A stretch of DNA of 5,395 nt from Planctomycetota bacterium. GTDB lineage: Bacteria > Planctomycetota > Phycisphaerae > UBA1845 > CAIVHJ01. Position 1 is the first letter of the stretch. Each line of letters starts with the position of its first letter. Of the stretch, positions 1-5,395 are shown piece by piece. Location of the stretch: contig JADFJZ010000151.1 in NCBI GenBank assembly GCA_022565195.1, positions 1-5,395 on the forward strand, read 5' to 3'. Both the position numbers and the translations under genes were made by a program. The notes beneath the pieces are model-generated. The model saw only the letters and a program-made list of their open reading frames with translations, did no database searches and was not told the origin of the DNA.

Positions 1-501
1 CTGGCCAACAAACGCGCTGACATCGACCGCACCGTTGGGCGGGCCCGTGTCAAAGTTGGTCGAGCCTGCCGTCGCTGTGAGAATCAGGTCCGACTGGAGA
101 TTCCCGCCTCCGCCGTTCGGTTCGACATTCACCGTGAATGTGCGGTCCATGGTGGCGCCGAAGGTCAGGTCCCAGGCCGCCCGGTAGTCGAACGTCAAGA
201 GTGGCGCATTAATAAACGCGTCTTGGGCAATCCGGATCATGCCCGGCCCGTCCCCATCGAAGCCACTCACTGCATCGTACAGGCCATCCGTCGGGGTGTT
301 GGACCAACCCCAGCCGAACGTGTCCACCGTTCCGCCAAGATAGACGCCGAGCGGAAAGAATGGATCCGCCAGGTCCTGCGTAACCCAACTCGCAAAGGTG
401 GCGGTTTCGAAACTGCCGTTCACGATCTGTGCTTGGGCGGATCCAGCCGCGGCAAACGCCAGCAATGCCGCCGCTGCGAGCGCTAGTGTCTTCTTCTGCA
501 T
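1..501 (-). CDS. Secreted 'NGSFE' beta-sandwich protein, PEP-CTERM-associated type (N-terminal part; 3' end outside window)
   Basis: An uninterrupted minus-strand frame runs from ATG at 501-499 to the window edge, giving 167 residues with no stop. It opens with a textbook signal peptide: QKK, a hydrophobic Ala/Leu core at about residues 5-19, and an A-Q-A site with likely cleavage after residue 24. The mature protein starts QIVNGSFE and has a following Trp, the first strand of jelly-roll domains in many secreted planctomycete proteins with PEP-CTERM-type sorting tails (also DUF642-like). Later stretches (LLTFDYRAAWDL, DRTFTVNVEP, VDVSAF) alternate like beta strands and are Gly/Asp/Thr-rich. 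The start is supported by GAGGAG at 516-511, nine bases upstream. The protein is probably exported and surface-attached or extracellular. The PEP-CTERM tail itself would lie outside the window, so that assignment is inference. The exact ligand or role is unknown. Confidence 0.85.
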   Translation of the reverse strand, partial: MQKKTLALAAAALLAFAAAGSAQAQIVNGSFETATFASWVTQDLADPFFPLGVYLGGTVDTFGWGWSNTPTDGLYDAVSGFDGDGPGMIRIAQDAFINAPLLTFDYRAAWDLTFGATMDRTFTVNVEPNGGGGNLQSDLILTATAGSTNFDTGPPNGAVDVSAFVGQ

Positions 502-567
502 CGATTTTTTCTCCTCGCTTGGGTGTTGGTCACAAATGTGGTTCCCGCCACTAAGTAGATATAAAAT

Positions 568-591
568 GAGAGAGCCGCACAGGACTCTCTC
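568..591 (-). promoter_or_regulatory. 5'-UTR hairpin upstream of the secreted-protein gene
   Basis: GAGAGAG (568-574) can pair with CTCTCTC (585-591). The adjoining CC (575-576) and GG (582-583) extend the stem past one bulged base, leaving a loop of about five bases. It lies 67 bp or more upstream of the start codon at 501, inside the predicted leader and followed by an A/T-rich stretch on the minus strand. It could stabilise the message or act as a regulatory stem. It does not sequester the GAGGAG ribosome site at 511-516. Confidence 0.35.
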
Positions 592-638
592 TCGGGAGCT
601 AAGTTTTTCGGCCTCGATCCTTCGCCGACCTAAACACT

Positions 639-668
639 AGTATACCTGCATCGGGTGGGGCTCCGCAA
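639..668 (-). promoter_or_regulatory. Candidate sigma70-type promoter for the secreted-protein gene
   Basis: On the minus strand, TTGCGG (668-663) is followed after 18 bases by TATACT (644-639), close to the -35/-10 consensus. It would start transcription near 632 and give a leader of about 130 nt for the gene starting at 501. It overlaps a GG-N10-GC element, so the sigma factor used is open. Read from sequence only. Confidence 0.35.
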
Positions 669-679
669 GGAATTCCCCG
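665..679 (-). promoter_or_regulatory. Candidate sigma54-like -24/-12 element
   Basis: The minus strand reads CGGGGAATTCCTTGC, with GG at 678-677 and GC at 666-665 separated by exactly 10 bases and a full TTGC at the -12 side. That fits the invariant GG-N10-GC core of sigma54 promoters, although the CAC after the GG is not conserved. Some PEP-CTERM gene families are known to be controlled through sigma54 with PrsR-type activators, which makes the match worth recording. It overlaps the sigma70-type candidate and could be chance. Confidence 0.2.
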
Positions 680-777
680 TTATTTTTTGGGGGCAGAAAG
701 ACTTGGCCGCAGGAAAGAGCCTTAACTCCTTTTTCTTCAGAATGTCAAGCGGCAGCACCTGAGCCCAGCCGAGCCGT

Positions 778-1188
778 GTGAGCGAGTTGGGGTACCCGAA
801 ATCGACCATCCGAGGCTGCTTCGGACCGGCGGGGATTCCTTGTCAATGTGGAGCAACCGGGTGCCTGGAGGGAGGATGGCGGGTGGATAGCGAATGGACG
901 CCCACATATATACACGCTCTCCCTTTCAATCGTGCTAACAATGGCTTGTTAGTTCCCTTCGCAGACTTCATCCCAATCGGAATCAAATGGCTCGGTCTGT
1001 GTATCAACACACTCTTCTGGGCTGGACTACTTTGGGCGCTGTTCTTAAGTCCGGCATTCCTTCGCCGAGTTCTAAGGCGGCGAAAGGGATGCTGCCTGCG
1101 ATGCGGTTATGACCTGCGCGGATCGAAGGATCATTGTCCAGAATGTGGCGTCCCTTTTGCAAACAATGCTCTGAGGAAGAACGACTGA
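778..1188 (+). CDS. Small membrane protein with C-terminal zinc ribbon, planctomycete type (possibly N-terminally truncated)
   Basis: This encodes 136 residues from GTG 778. The N-terminal ~65 residues are of unclear fold and include a C-x-C pair at 22/24. One membrane helix spans about residues 68-92 (IKWLGLCINTLFWAGLLWALFL), followed by an Arg-rich stretch (RRVLRRRK). The tail is a zinc ribbon: C106-x2-C109-GYDLRG-...-C120-P-E-C123-G. Positive-inside logic puts the ribbon in the cytoplasm. The helix-Arg-ribbon arrangement matches a large planctomycete family of unknown function, but members as I know them are usually longer, with an additional N-terminal helix. Here a TGA at 760-762 closes the frame just upstream, GTG 778 is the only start before the helix, and no Shine-Dalgarno precedes it. 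The gene may therefore be 5'-decayed. It overlaps the next gene by one base. The zinc-ribbon and helix calls are firm; function is unknown. Confidence 0.65.
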   Translation: MSELGYPKSTIRGCFGPAGIPCQCGATGCLEGGWRVDSEWTPTYIHALPFNRANNGLLVPFADFIPIGIKWLGLCINTLFWAGLLWALFLSPAFLRRVLRRRKGCCLRCGYDLRGSKDHCPECGVPFANNALRKND

Positions 1189-1706
1189 TGGTCCGCCGCG
1201 ATCGTGAATTCAAAGCCGTCGCGCCAAACCGTCACCTGTGTTTGAAATGCAACTACGACCTCCGAGGCTTGCCGGATGACCATTTCTGTCCGGAATGTGG
1301 TTGGCACTATACGCGCCTGCCGTGCGTGTGGCTGAAACCGAGAATGTGGACGATCATGTCCTTCATCGGCATTACTCTCTTCGTGGGCTGCTTGGATCCA
1401 ACTAAGGTCGTATGGCTGGCTTGGACTGCGTTCGCGGGCTGGCGATGCTACCGCCTCTTGCAGCGTGGAGAGTATGTGGCCATTCTGGGGGACGGCATTG
1501 AGTTGCGCCTAAGCACGGTCGAGCCGCGTCATCTCCGATGGGATGAGATTCAGGAGTTACACGCCGGGCAGTTGGACAAAAGTTGCCTGCTTGTCCTGCG
1601 AGAGGCGCGGAACGATGAGATTGTTGCCGGTGTCTTCCGATCACACGAGGAAGTACAGGAGTTCGTCGAACTGGGCAGACAGCGGCGGGAGGAAGCGGCG
1701 TACTGA
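1188..1706 (+). CDS. Membrane protein: N-terminal zinc ribbon, two membrane segments, C-terminal PH-like domain
   Basis: This encodes 172 residues from ATG 1188. I chose this start because its A is the last base of the preceding stop (TGATG) and GAGGA at 1173-1177 lies 10 bases upstream, suggesting translational coupling. An in-frame ATG at 1134 would add 18 residues but would overlap the preceding zinc ribbon. Residues 18-37 form a zinc ribbon (C18-x2-C21-NYDLRG ... C34-P-E-C37-G). Hydrophobic segments at about 53-69 and 74-90 form a membrane hairpin. The remainder (95-168) has the pattern of a bacterial PH-like domain: GDGIELRL, then LRWDEIQEL, then a C-terminal helix beginning SHEEVQEFVELG. 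The family suggests a cytoplasmic ribbon and PH-like domain on the inner face of the membrane. No enzymatic motif is visible. Function is unknown, but pairing with the neighbouring ribbon protein suggests a shared role or complex. Confidence 0.8.
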   Translation: MVRRDREFKAVAPNRHLCLKCNYDLRGLPDDHFCPECGWHYTRLPCVWLKPRMWTIMSFIGITLFVGCLDPTKVVWLAWTAFAGWRCYRLLQRGEYVAILGDGIELRLSTVEPRHLRWDEIQELHAGQLDKSCLLVLREARNDEIVAGVFRSHEEVQEFVELGRQRREEAAY

Positions 1707-1795
1707 GTGTGGCACGGGATTCTCTTGATGTTCGGATGGATTGCTGAACCGGGGTGAATGGGGAAACGGGTGAATCTTTCCTGTATGAGGCATCG

Positions 1796-1813
1796 CGCAG
1801 GCTGAAGCCTGCG
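1796..1813. repeat. REP-like perfect palindrome between the zinc-ribbon pair and tgt
   Basis: CGCAGGCT-GA-AGCCTGCG is a perfect 8-bp inverted repeat, folding as a 7-bp GC-rich stem with a TGAA loop. No T-tract follows on either strand, so an intrinsic terminator is unlikely. The form and intergenic position match repetitive extragenic palindromes. Only one copy lies in this window, so its repetitiveness is inferred. Confidence 0.5.
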
Positions 1814-1916
1814 GCTCCTTGGTTCGTTCGCTGTTCAAACATCAATCAAATCAGGGACACTGCCTGAAGGTTTGTCGTCCGTGGCCCGCGCGCGGCGGAG
1901 CGGTTATGATTGTGCG

Positions 1917-3017
1917 GTGTTTTCCTTTGAACTAACGGCCAGCGATTCCGGCAGCAAGGCGCGCCGCGGACGGCTTCACACGCCGCACGGCGTGGTTGAG
2001 ACTCCTGTGTTTATGCCCGTCGGCACCAAGGCCTCGGTCAAAGGCCTGACGCCTTCCCAAATCGTCGCCACTGGAACCGAAATCATCCTGGCGAACACGT
2101 ACCACATGTTACTGAGGCCCGGGCCCGAGGTCGTCGCGGAGTTCGGCGGACTGCACGGCTTCATGGGCTGGGACAAGCCGATCCTGACCGACAGCGGCGG
2201 ATTCCAAATCTTCTCGCTGGCCTCGCTGGCCAAGATCAGCGACGAGGGCGTGACGTTTCGATCGCACATCGACGGCGCGAAGTTGAAGCTCGATCCGCAG
2301 TCCGCCATCGACGTGCAAAACAAGCTGGGCGCGGACATCATCATGGCTTTCGATCAATGCCCGCCCTACCCTTGCGAACGAAGCCAAGTCGAAGAGGCAG
2401 TCTCGCGAACGCTGCGCTGGGCGCAGGCCTGCCGCCAGGCACACACGCGGGAAGATCAGGCGCTCTTTGGGATCGTGCAGGGCGGCGTGTATGAGGACCT
2501 GAGGATGCGCTGTGCGGCGGAGCTGCGTGAACTGGATTTCCCGGGCTATGCGATCGGCGGGCTGTCCGTGGGCGAGTCGCACGAGCAAATGATGGAGGTG
2601 TTGGACTACCTGCCGGCTCAACTGCCCGAGGATCGCCCGCGCTACCTCATGGGCGTGGGCATGCCGAGGGACATCGTAGAGGCGGTCCGCCGCGGCGTGG
2701 ACATGTTCGACTGCGTCCTGCCCACCCGCAACGGGAGGAACGCCCATGCCTTCACTGCCAACGGGCCCGTAAAGCTCCGCAATGAGCAGCACAAGACCGC
2801 GGATCAGCCGATCGAGGACGGCTGCGATTGCCATGCTTGCACGCACTTCAGCAGAGGTTATATTAGGCACTTGTTTGTGGTGGACGAAATGTTGGGACCG
2901 ATTCTGGCCTCGATCCACAACATCCGATTCTATCAGCGGTTGATGGCCAGGATTCGGGAACTGATCGAACAGGACAATCTACAGGCCATTTATTCAGAAT
3001 ACCCCGTCGCCACTTGA
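1917..3017 (+). CDS. tgt: Queuine tRNA-ribosyltransferase (tRNA-guanine transglycosylase)
   Basis: Bacterial TGT exchanges G34 for preQ1 in the anticodons of GUN tRNAs (Asp, Asn, His, Tyr), in the cytoplasmic queuosine pathway. All family marks are present, numbered from the GTG start at 1917: ARRGRLHTPHG near the N-terminus, TPVFMPVGT, catalytic acid D92 in TDSGGFQ, base-binding GIVQGG at 185-190, YAIGGLSVGE, nucleophile D265 in VDMFDCVLPTRNGRNAHAFT, and zinc ligands C303, C305, C308 and H334. The length of 366 residues matches the E. coli enzyme, whose N-terminus aligns with VFSFELT. The start is uncertain: in-frame GTG 1881 (GAAGG 10 bases upstream) and TTG 1872 would add 12 or 15 residues, and some homologues carry such extensions. 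It is followed after 28 bp by yajC, a widespread gene order. No damage is seen. Confidence 0.97.
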   Translation: MFSFELTASDSGSKARRGRLHTPHGVVETPVFMPVGTKASVKGLTPSQIVATGTEIILANTYHMLLRPGPEVVAEFGGLHGFMGWDKPILTDSGGFQIFSLASLAKISDEGVTFRSHIDGAKLKLDPQSAIDVQNKLGADIIMAFDQCPPYPCERSQVEEAVSRTLRWAQACRQAHTREDQALFGIVQGGVYEDLRMRCAAELRELDFPGYAIGGLSVGESHEQMMEVLDYLPAQLPEDRPRYLMGVGMPRDIVEAVRRGVDMFDCVLPTRNGRNAHAFTANGPVKLRNEQHKTADQPIEDGCDCHACTHFSRGYIRHLFVVDEMLGPILASIHNIRFYQRLMARIRELIEQDNLQAIYSEYPVAT

Positions 3018-3045
3018 ACGCGACTCTCATGGATAGGATTTTGAC

Positions 3046-3432
3046 GTGGAAAACATGAATCAATCGATGATCGAACTCGTGGCCCAGACCACACCTCCTG
3101 CTAATGGTGCGGGGCAACCCGGCGGCGGTGCAGGCAAGTCAGCCGGTGGCGTCCCGAACATTTTCTTTGGCCTGATGTTGGCCATGGTCGTGTTTTACAT
3201 TTTCCTGTTCAGAGGCCAGGGCAGGAAGAAGAAAGAACTCGCCAAAATGATCCAGGGACTGAAGAAGAATGATCGCGTCGTGACGATCGGGGGCATTGTC
3301 GGAACCGTCGTCACCGCGAAAGAAGACGAGATCGTGGTGCGCGTCGATGAATCCAACAACACCAAGATGACCTTCGTTCGCCAGTCTATTCAACGCGTGA
3401 TCAACGGCGATACGGACGATAAGTCACGTTAG
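3046..3432 (+). CDS. yajC: Preprotein translocase accessory subunit YajC
   Basis: YajC is a small inner-membrane protein that associates with SecDF and the Sec translocon. The 128-residue product has a Gly/Pro-rich N-terminal segment (about 17-35), one membrane helix (about 38-56, FFGLMLAMVVFYIFLF), then the basic RGQGRKKKE patch where the family usually has RPQxKxxKE. The signature LKKNDRVVTIGGIVGTV and a beta-rich cytoplasmic tail ending FVRQSIQRVI follow. The GTG start at 3046 is favoured by AGGA at 3035-3038, seven bases upstream; ATG 3055 would shorten it by three residues. It lies 28 bp after tgt and is probably co-transcribed with it. secD and secF, which often follow yajC, are absent downstream; a convergent gene begins instead. 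The N-terminal glycine-rich stretch is somewhat longer than in E. coli. Confidence 0.95.
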   Translation: MENMNQSMIELVAQTTPPANGAGQPGGGAGKSAGGVPNIFFGLMLAMVVFYIFLFRGQGRKKKELAKMIQGLKKNDRVVTIGGIVGTVVTAKEDEIVVRVDESNNTKMTFVRQSIQRVINGDTDDKSR

Positions 3433-3484
3433 ACGATGGGCGGACTGAGCGCGGCGGCAGGCCCGCGATCCGGAGCGGCTGAAG

Positions 3485-4297
3485 TCAGGGCCGCAGGGAT
3501 TCCATCAACTCATCGTGCAACGGCTGGCCGCCGGCCAGAAATGCGATGTTCTCGCCTTCATACCGTTCGGGATCAACGGGAAAAATGGCCTGCCCGGTCG
3601 GCGAAGTCACGCGCCCCCCCGCTTCAGTAACCAGCAACGCCCCCGCCGCGACGTCCCAGAGCTTGATTTCCTGGGCGAAACAGGCATCCAGCGCCCCGCA
3701 GGCGGTCAGCGCCAGATTCAAGCAAGTTGAACCAATGTGGCGCAGGACGCCCCGTGACGCCCAATCCCGATAAATCGCAGCCGGCAGAGGCGCTTCCCGA
3801 GGCGTGGGGATGCCCAGGAGCGGGCCGTCCGACCAGCCGACGGCTGAGACGTGCATCCGCCGCTCGCCGGCGAATGCACCCTGCCCTTTGATCGCAGTGT
3901 ATGTGCGGTCACAGTTGGGATCATGGATCACGCCGACGACGGGCACTCCGCGCTCCATCAGGGCAATCGAGACACAGTAAAACGGCAACCCATGCACGAA
4001 ATTCCGGGTGCCGTCCAACGGATCGATCACCCAGTAGTATTCCGCGCTGCCGCGTCCGGTTGCTTCCGAAGCGATCGCGGTGCTTTCCTCGGCCAGTATT
4101 CCATGCTCCGGGAATTCGCGCGCTACGTGATCGACAATCAACTGCTGGATTTGAATATCAACTTCGGTGACGAGGGATTGATCGCTCTTTGTGGAGGCGG
4201 AGAAGTCTGAGCCCTGGCGAGCGCGGGCCAACTCCCCTGCTTCGCGTGCCCACGCCTTCGCGCGGGTCAGGATGTGTTGCAAGTCAACAGACGCCAT
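3485..4297 (-). CDS. Inositol monophosphatase family protein
   Basis: This encodes a 270-residue Mg2+-dependent sugar/inositol phosphate phosphatase of the IMPase/CysQ/FBPase superfamily, predicted cytoplasmic. The metal-binding motifs are intact: E70-E71 in GILAEES, D92 and D95 in WVIDPLDGTRNF, and D215 in IKLWDVAAGALLVTEAGG. Also present are KSDQSLVTEVD (37-47) and IGSTCLNLALTACGALDA. Length is normal (250-280). The substrate cannot be set from sequence; inositol-1-phosphate, histidinol phosphate or 3'-phosphoadenosine 5'-phosphate are all possible in this family. ATG 4297 is the start because the conserved N-terminal helix follows directly; its ribosome site is weak. It lies 27 bp downstream of the BRCT-like gene on the same strand, so probably one transcript, and converges on yajC with 52 bp between the stops. 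Confidence 0.95.
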   Translation of the reverse strand: MASVDLQHILTRAKAWAREAGELARARQGSDFSASTKSDQSLVTEVDIQIQQLIVDHVAREFPEHGILAEESTAIASEATGRGSAEYYWVIDPLDGTRNFVHGLPFYCVSIALMERGVPVVGVIHDPNCDRTYTAIKGQGAFAGERRMHVSAVGWSDGPLLGIPTPREAPLPAAIYRDWASRGVLRHIGSTCLNLALTACGALDACFAQEIKLWDVAAGALLVTEAGGRVTSPTGQAIFPVDPERYEGENIAFLAGGQPLHDELMESLRP

Positions 4298-4324
4298 GCT
4301 GTGCCCGCTGAGCGCGGTGAAGAC

Positions 4325-4741
4325 TCAACGCACTCGGCCCATGAATTGCAGAAAGGTTTCCTGCGTGAAAATCGGGATCGACAGTGCCTGGGCGTCGTTG
4401 ATGGCTGCGGTGTAGGTGTCCTTCTTGCGACTCTGATCGTCGTGGACGGCCTGATTCTCCGGGCTGGGGTTACTGGAAAGCCGCAGCACTGCGGGGCGCG
4501 CTCCGGCGATCACGAAGTCAATCCTGGCACTGAGTTCGTCGGCGATGAGGCCACCGTTTTCTTTGATGAGCGCTTGGAGCGTCGCTTTCCCGTTAGGATC
4601 GTCCCGGCCGTCGTAGTCAAAATCAAACTTGCCGAGCACATAAAACGTCAAGCTGCGTCCCCGGTCGTAGACCGGATTGGCCACGAGGTCGCCTTCGAGG
4701 ATGGGGAACAGTGCATTGTCTCGCAGAATACGGCATGTCGA
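4325..4741 (-). CDS. C-terminal fragment of a BRCT-like-domain protein, 5' end lost at a junction near 4740
   Basis: About 138 C-terminal residues are coherent. CRILRDNALFPILEGDLVANPVYDRG resembles the 'xxEGDxVANxVYDR' segment that I recall in large planctomycete proteins of unknown function. A BRCT-like fold pattern follows: FYVLGKF, helix KATLQALIKENGG, LIADELSARIDFVIAG, then a final AQALSIPIFTQETFLQFMG. The frame stays open on the minus strand to an ATG at 5113, but everything beyond about 4741 is the antisense of a conserved aminotransferase and reads as low-complexity His/Val/Asp-rich nonsense, so I exclude it. The true N-terminus (often several hundred residues in such proteins) is absent. 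BRCT domains mediate protein or DNA-end interactions, but this divergent version has no assigned role. The BRCT call rests on pattern only. Confidence 0.7.
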   Translation of the reverse strand, partial: STCRILRDNALFPILEGDLVANPVYDRGRSLTFYVLGKFDFDYDGRDDPNGKATLQALIKENGGLIADELSARIDFVIAGARPAVLRLSSNPSPENQAVHDDQSRKKDTYTAAINDAQALSIPIFTQETFLQFMGRVR

Positions 4742-4745
4742 GACG
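4736..4745. other. Breakpoint: two unrelated genes joined head to head
   Basis: Left of this point the minus strand encodes a BRCT-like protein; right of it the plus strand encodes an aminotransferase. Both lose their N-terminal coding sequence here, with no promoter, start codon or spacer between them. There is no terminal repeat or transposase. The interval spans TGTCGAGACG and partly overlaps a GACGTC palindrome (4742-4747), which may be incidental. It is either a real deletion or inversion endpoint or an assembly chimera; the sequence alone does not decide. Confidence 0.8.
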
Positions 4746-5395
4746 TCTTCGCCGATATCGATGACGAGATGCTGAACCTCGACCCGGGTGCGGTCGAGTC
4801 TTGCCTTACCGAGAAAACCAAGGCCATCATCCCCGTCCACATCCTGGGCCACCCGGTGGACATGGACCCTTTGTTGGAGGTGGCCCGCACCTACGGGCTG
4901 ACGATCATCGAGGACGCCACGGAGTCCTTGGGGGCCGAATACAAGGGGCGCTCCGTCGGTCGCCTCGGGGACATCGGCTGCTTCAGCTTCAATGGGAACA
5001 AGATCATCACGACCGGCGGCGGTGGCATGCTGGTGACCGACTTGGAAGAGTGGGCGAAACAGGCCCGATATCTGTCGACCCATGCCAAGGACGATCCTGT
5101 CGAGTACGTCCATGGAACCCTGGGCTACAACTACCGCTTGACCAACCTTCAGGCCGCCATGGGCTGCGCTCAGCTCGAGCAGCTCGACGCCTTCGTTCAG
5201 AAGAAGCGCGACATCGCCCGCGAGTACACCAGCGCGTTGCGCGAGGTCCCGGGCCTGACGCTGCCGGGCGAGGCTTCCTGGGCGTCCCGCTCCTCCTGGC
5301 TCTATACGGTGCTGGTGGACGAGGCGAGGTACGGCATGAATTCCAGGGAGTTGCTGCGGAGTCTGGGCGAGCAGAGCATAGAGACGCGGCCTTTG
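4742..5395 (+). CDS. DegT/DnrJ/EryC1/StrS (LegC-like) aminotransferase, missing its N-terminus and cut by the window end
   Basis: The plus-strand frame encodes 218 residues of a PLP-dependent sugar aminotransferase, of the kind that aminates UDP- or dTDP-keto sugars for surface glycans. Numbered from 4742: VFADID at 2-7, KAIIPVHILGHPVDMD (27-42), IIEDATESLGAEYKG with D58 contacting the PLP ring nitrogen, FSFNGNK with the Schiff-base lysine K87, TTGGGGMLVTD, then GYNYRLTNLQAAMGCAQLEQLD. The NGNK-IITTGGGG form and the DDPVEYVH segment resemble the LegC/PglE-like branch, but I would not fix the substrate. Family members place VFxDID at about residue 100-110, so roughly 100 N-terminal residues, including the glycine/threonine phosphate-binding segment, are missing. 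Upstream of 4742 the frame stays open but is antisense to the BRCT-like gene and has no family resemblance. Third-position GC is very high (36 of 40 codons from 4796). Confidence 0.93.

Noticed and set aside
223..640. Two plus-strand open frames overlapping the secreted-protein gene
   Set aside because: They lie opposite a minus-strand frame with a clear signal peptide and strong ribosome site. Their products have no signal, domain or sensible composition.
1134..1187. Upstream ATG at 1134 as start of the second zinc-ribbon protein
   Set aside because: The added 18 residues are the alternative-frame reading of the first gene's zinc ribbon, and a better start with coupling and a GAGGA site exists at 1188.
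1402..1845. Minus-strand open frame covering the PH-like domain gene and the intergenic palindrome
   Set aside because: It is antisense to the zinc-ribbon/PH-like gene and runs through the palindrome. The translation is Arg/Pro/Thr-rich with no motif.
1906..1935. Nine-codon open frame (MIVRCFPLN) with GGAG at 1897-1900, overlapping the tgt start
   Set aside because: It is too short to separate from chance. It could be a leader peptide, but no attenuator-like hairpin or codon pattern supports that.
2109..2918. 269-codon open frame on the minus strand inside tgt
   Set aside because: It is a shadow of the tgt reading frame with high GC at third positions. The product is His/Arg/Ala-rich without recognisable motifs, while tgt is complete and fully conserved on the plus strand.
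3450..3467. CGCGG/CCGCG inverted repeat between yajC and the phosphatase gene as a terminator
   Set aside because: Only five base pairs with an eight-base loop and no T-tract on either strand; weaker than expected for an intrinsic terminator.
4736..4806. Similar strings GTCGAGACGTCTTCGCC and GTCGAGTCTTGCC near the junction as a duplication
   Set aside because: They are short and gapped, and the second lies within conserved aminotransferase codons; no target-site duplication or insertion sequence end is present.
4742..5113. N-terminal half of the long minus-strand reading frame that starts with ATG at 5113
   Set aside because: It is exactly antisense to highly conserved aminotransferase motifs (FSFNGNK, GYNYRLTNLQAA). 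Its own translation has no domain pattern, so only the part below about 4741 is treated as coding.

Overview
The window looks like chromosomal DNA from a planctomycete, or a close relative known from metagenomes. The main evidence is two adjacent small membrane proteins carrying the C-x2-C-[GN]-Y-D-L-R-G ... C-P-E-C-G zinc ribbon, which is very common in Planctomycetota. Supporting signs are a secreted 'NGSFE...W' beta-sandwich protein of the PEP-CTERM-associated type, moderately high GC, GTG starts and a BRCT-like protein of a type I associate with that phylum. No rRNA, tRNA, CRISPR array, transposase or phage gene is visible.

Layout. Positions 1-501 (minus) hold the N-terminal 167 residues of a secreted protein with a clear signal peptide; its 3' end lies outside the window. 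Positions 502-777 are a divergent intergenic region with candidate promoters and a 5'-UTR hairpin for that gene. Positions 778-1706 (plus) hold two zinc-ribbon membrane proteins whose stop and start codons overlap by one base (TGATG). Positions 1707-1916 are non-coding and carry a perfect REP-like palindrome. Positions 1917-3017 encode queuine tRNA-ribosyltransferase (tgt), followed after 28 bp by yajC (3046-3432), the SecDF accessory subunit. This is the start of the common tgt-yajC-secD-secF order, but secDF does not follow. Instead a convergent inositol-monophosphatase-family gene lies on the minus strand (3485-4297). Upstream of it, also on the minus strand, is the C-terminal part of a BRCT-like-domain protein (4325 to about 4741).

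At about 4736-4745 the coding signal switches abruptly. To the right, the plus strand encodes the middle of a DegT/DnrJ/EryC1/StrS-family (LegC-like) sugar aminotransferase that runs off the window end. Its first ~100 residues are missing, and the N-terminus of the minus-strand BRCT-like protein is missing at the same point. Two unrelated genes therefore meet head to head, each without its 5' end, and third-position GC rises across the point. This is a rearrangement breakpoint or an assembly chimera, and it is the strongest anomaly here. A continuous minus-strand reading frame crosses it (4325-5113), but its N-terminal half is only the antisense of the aminotransferase.

Functionally, tgt and yajC are housekeeping genes (tRNA queuosine modification; protein export). 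The zinc-ribbon pair may be a small envelope-associated module of unknown function. I see no convincing new defence, mobile or biosynthetic system in the window.
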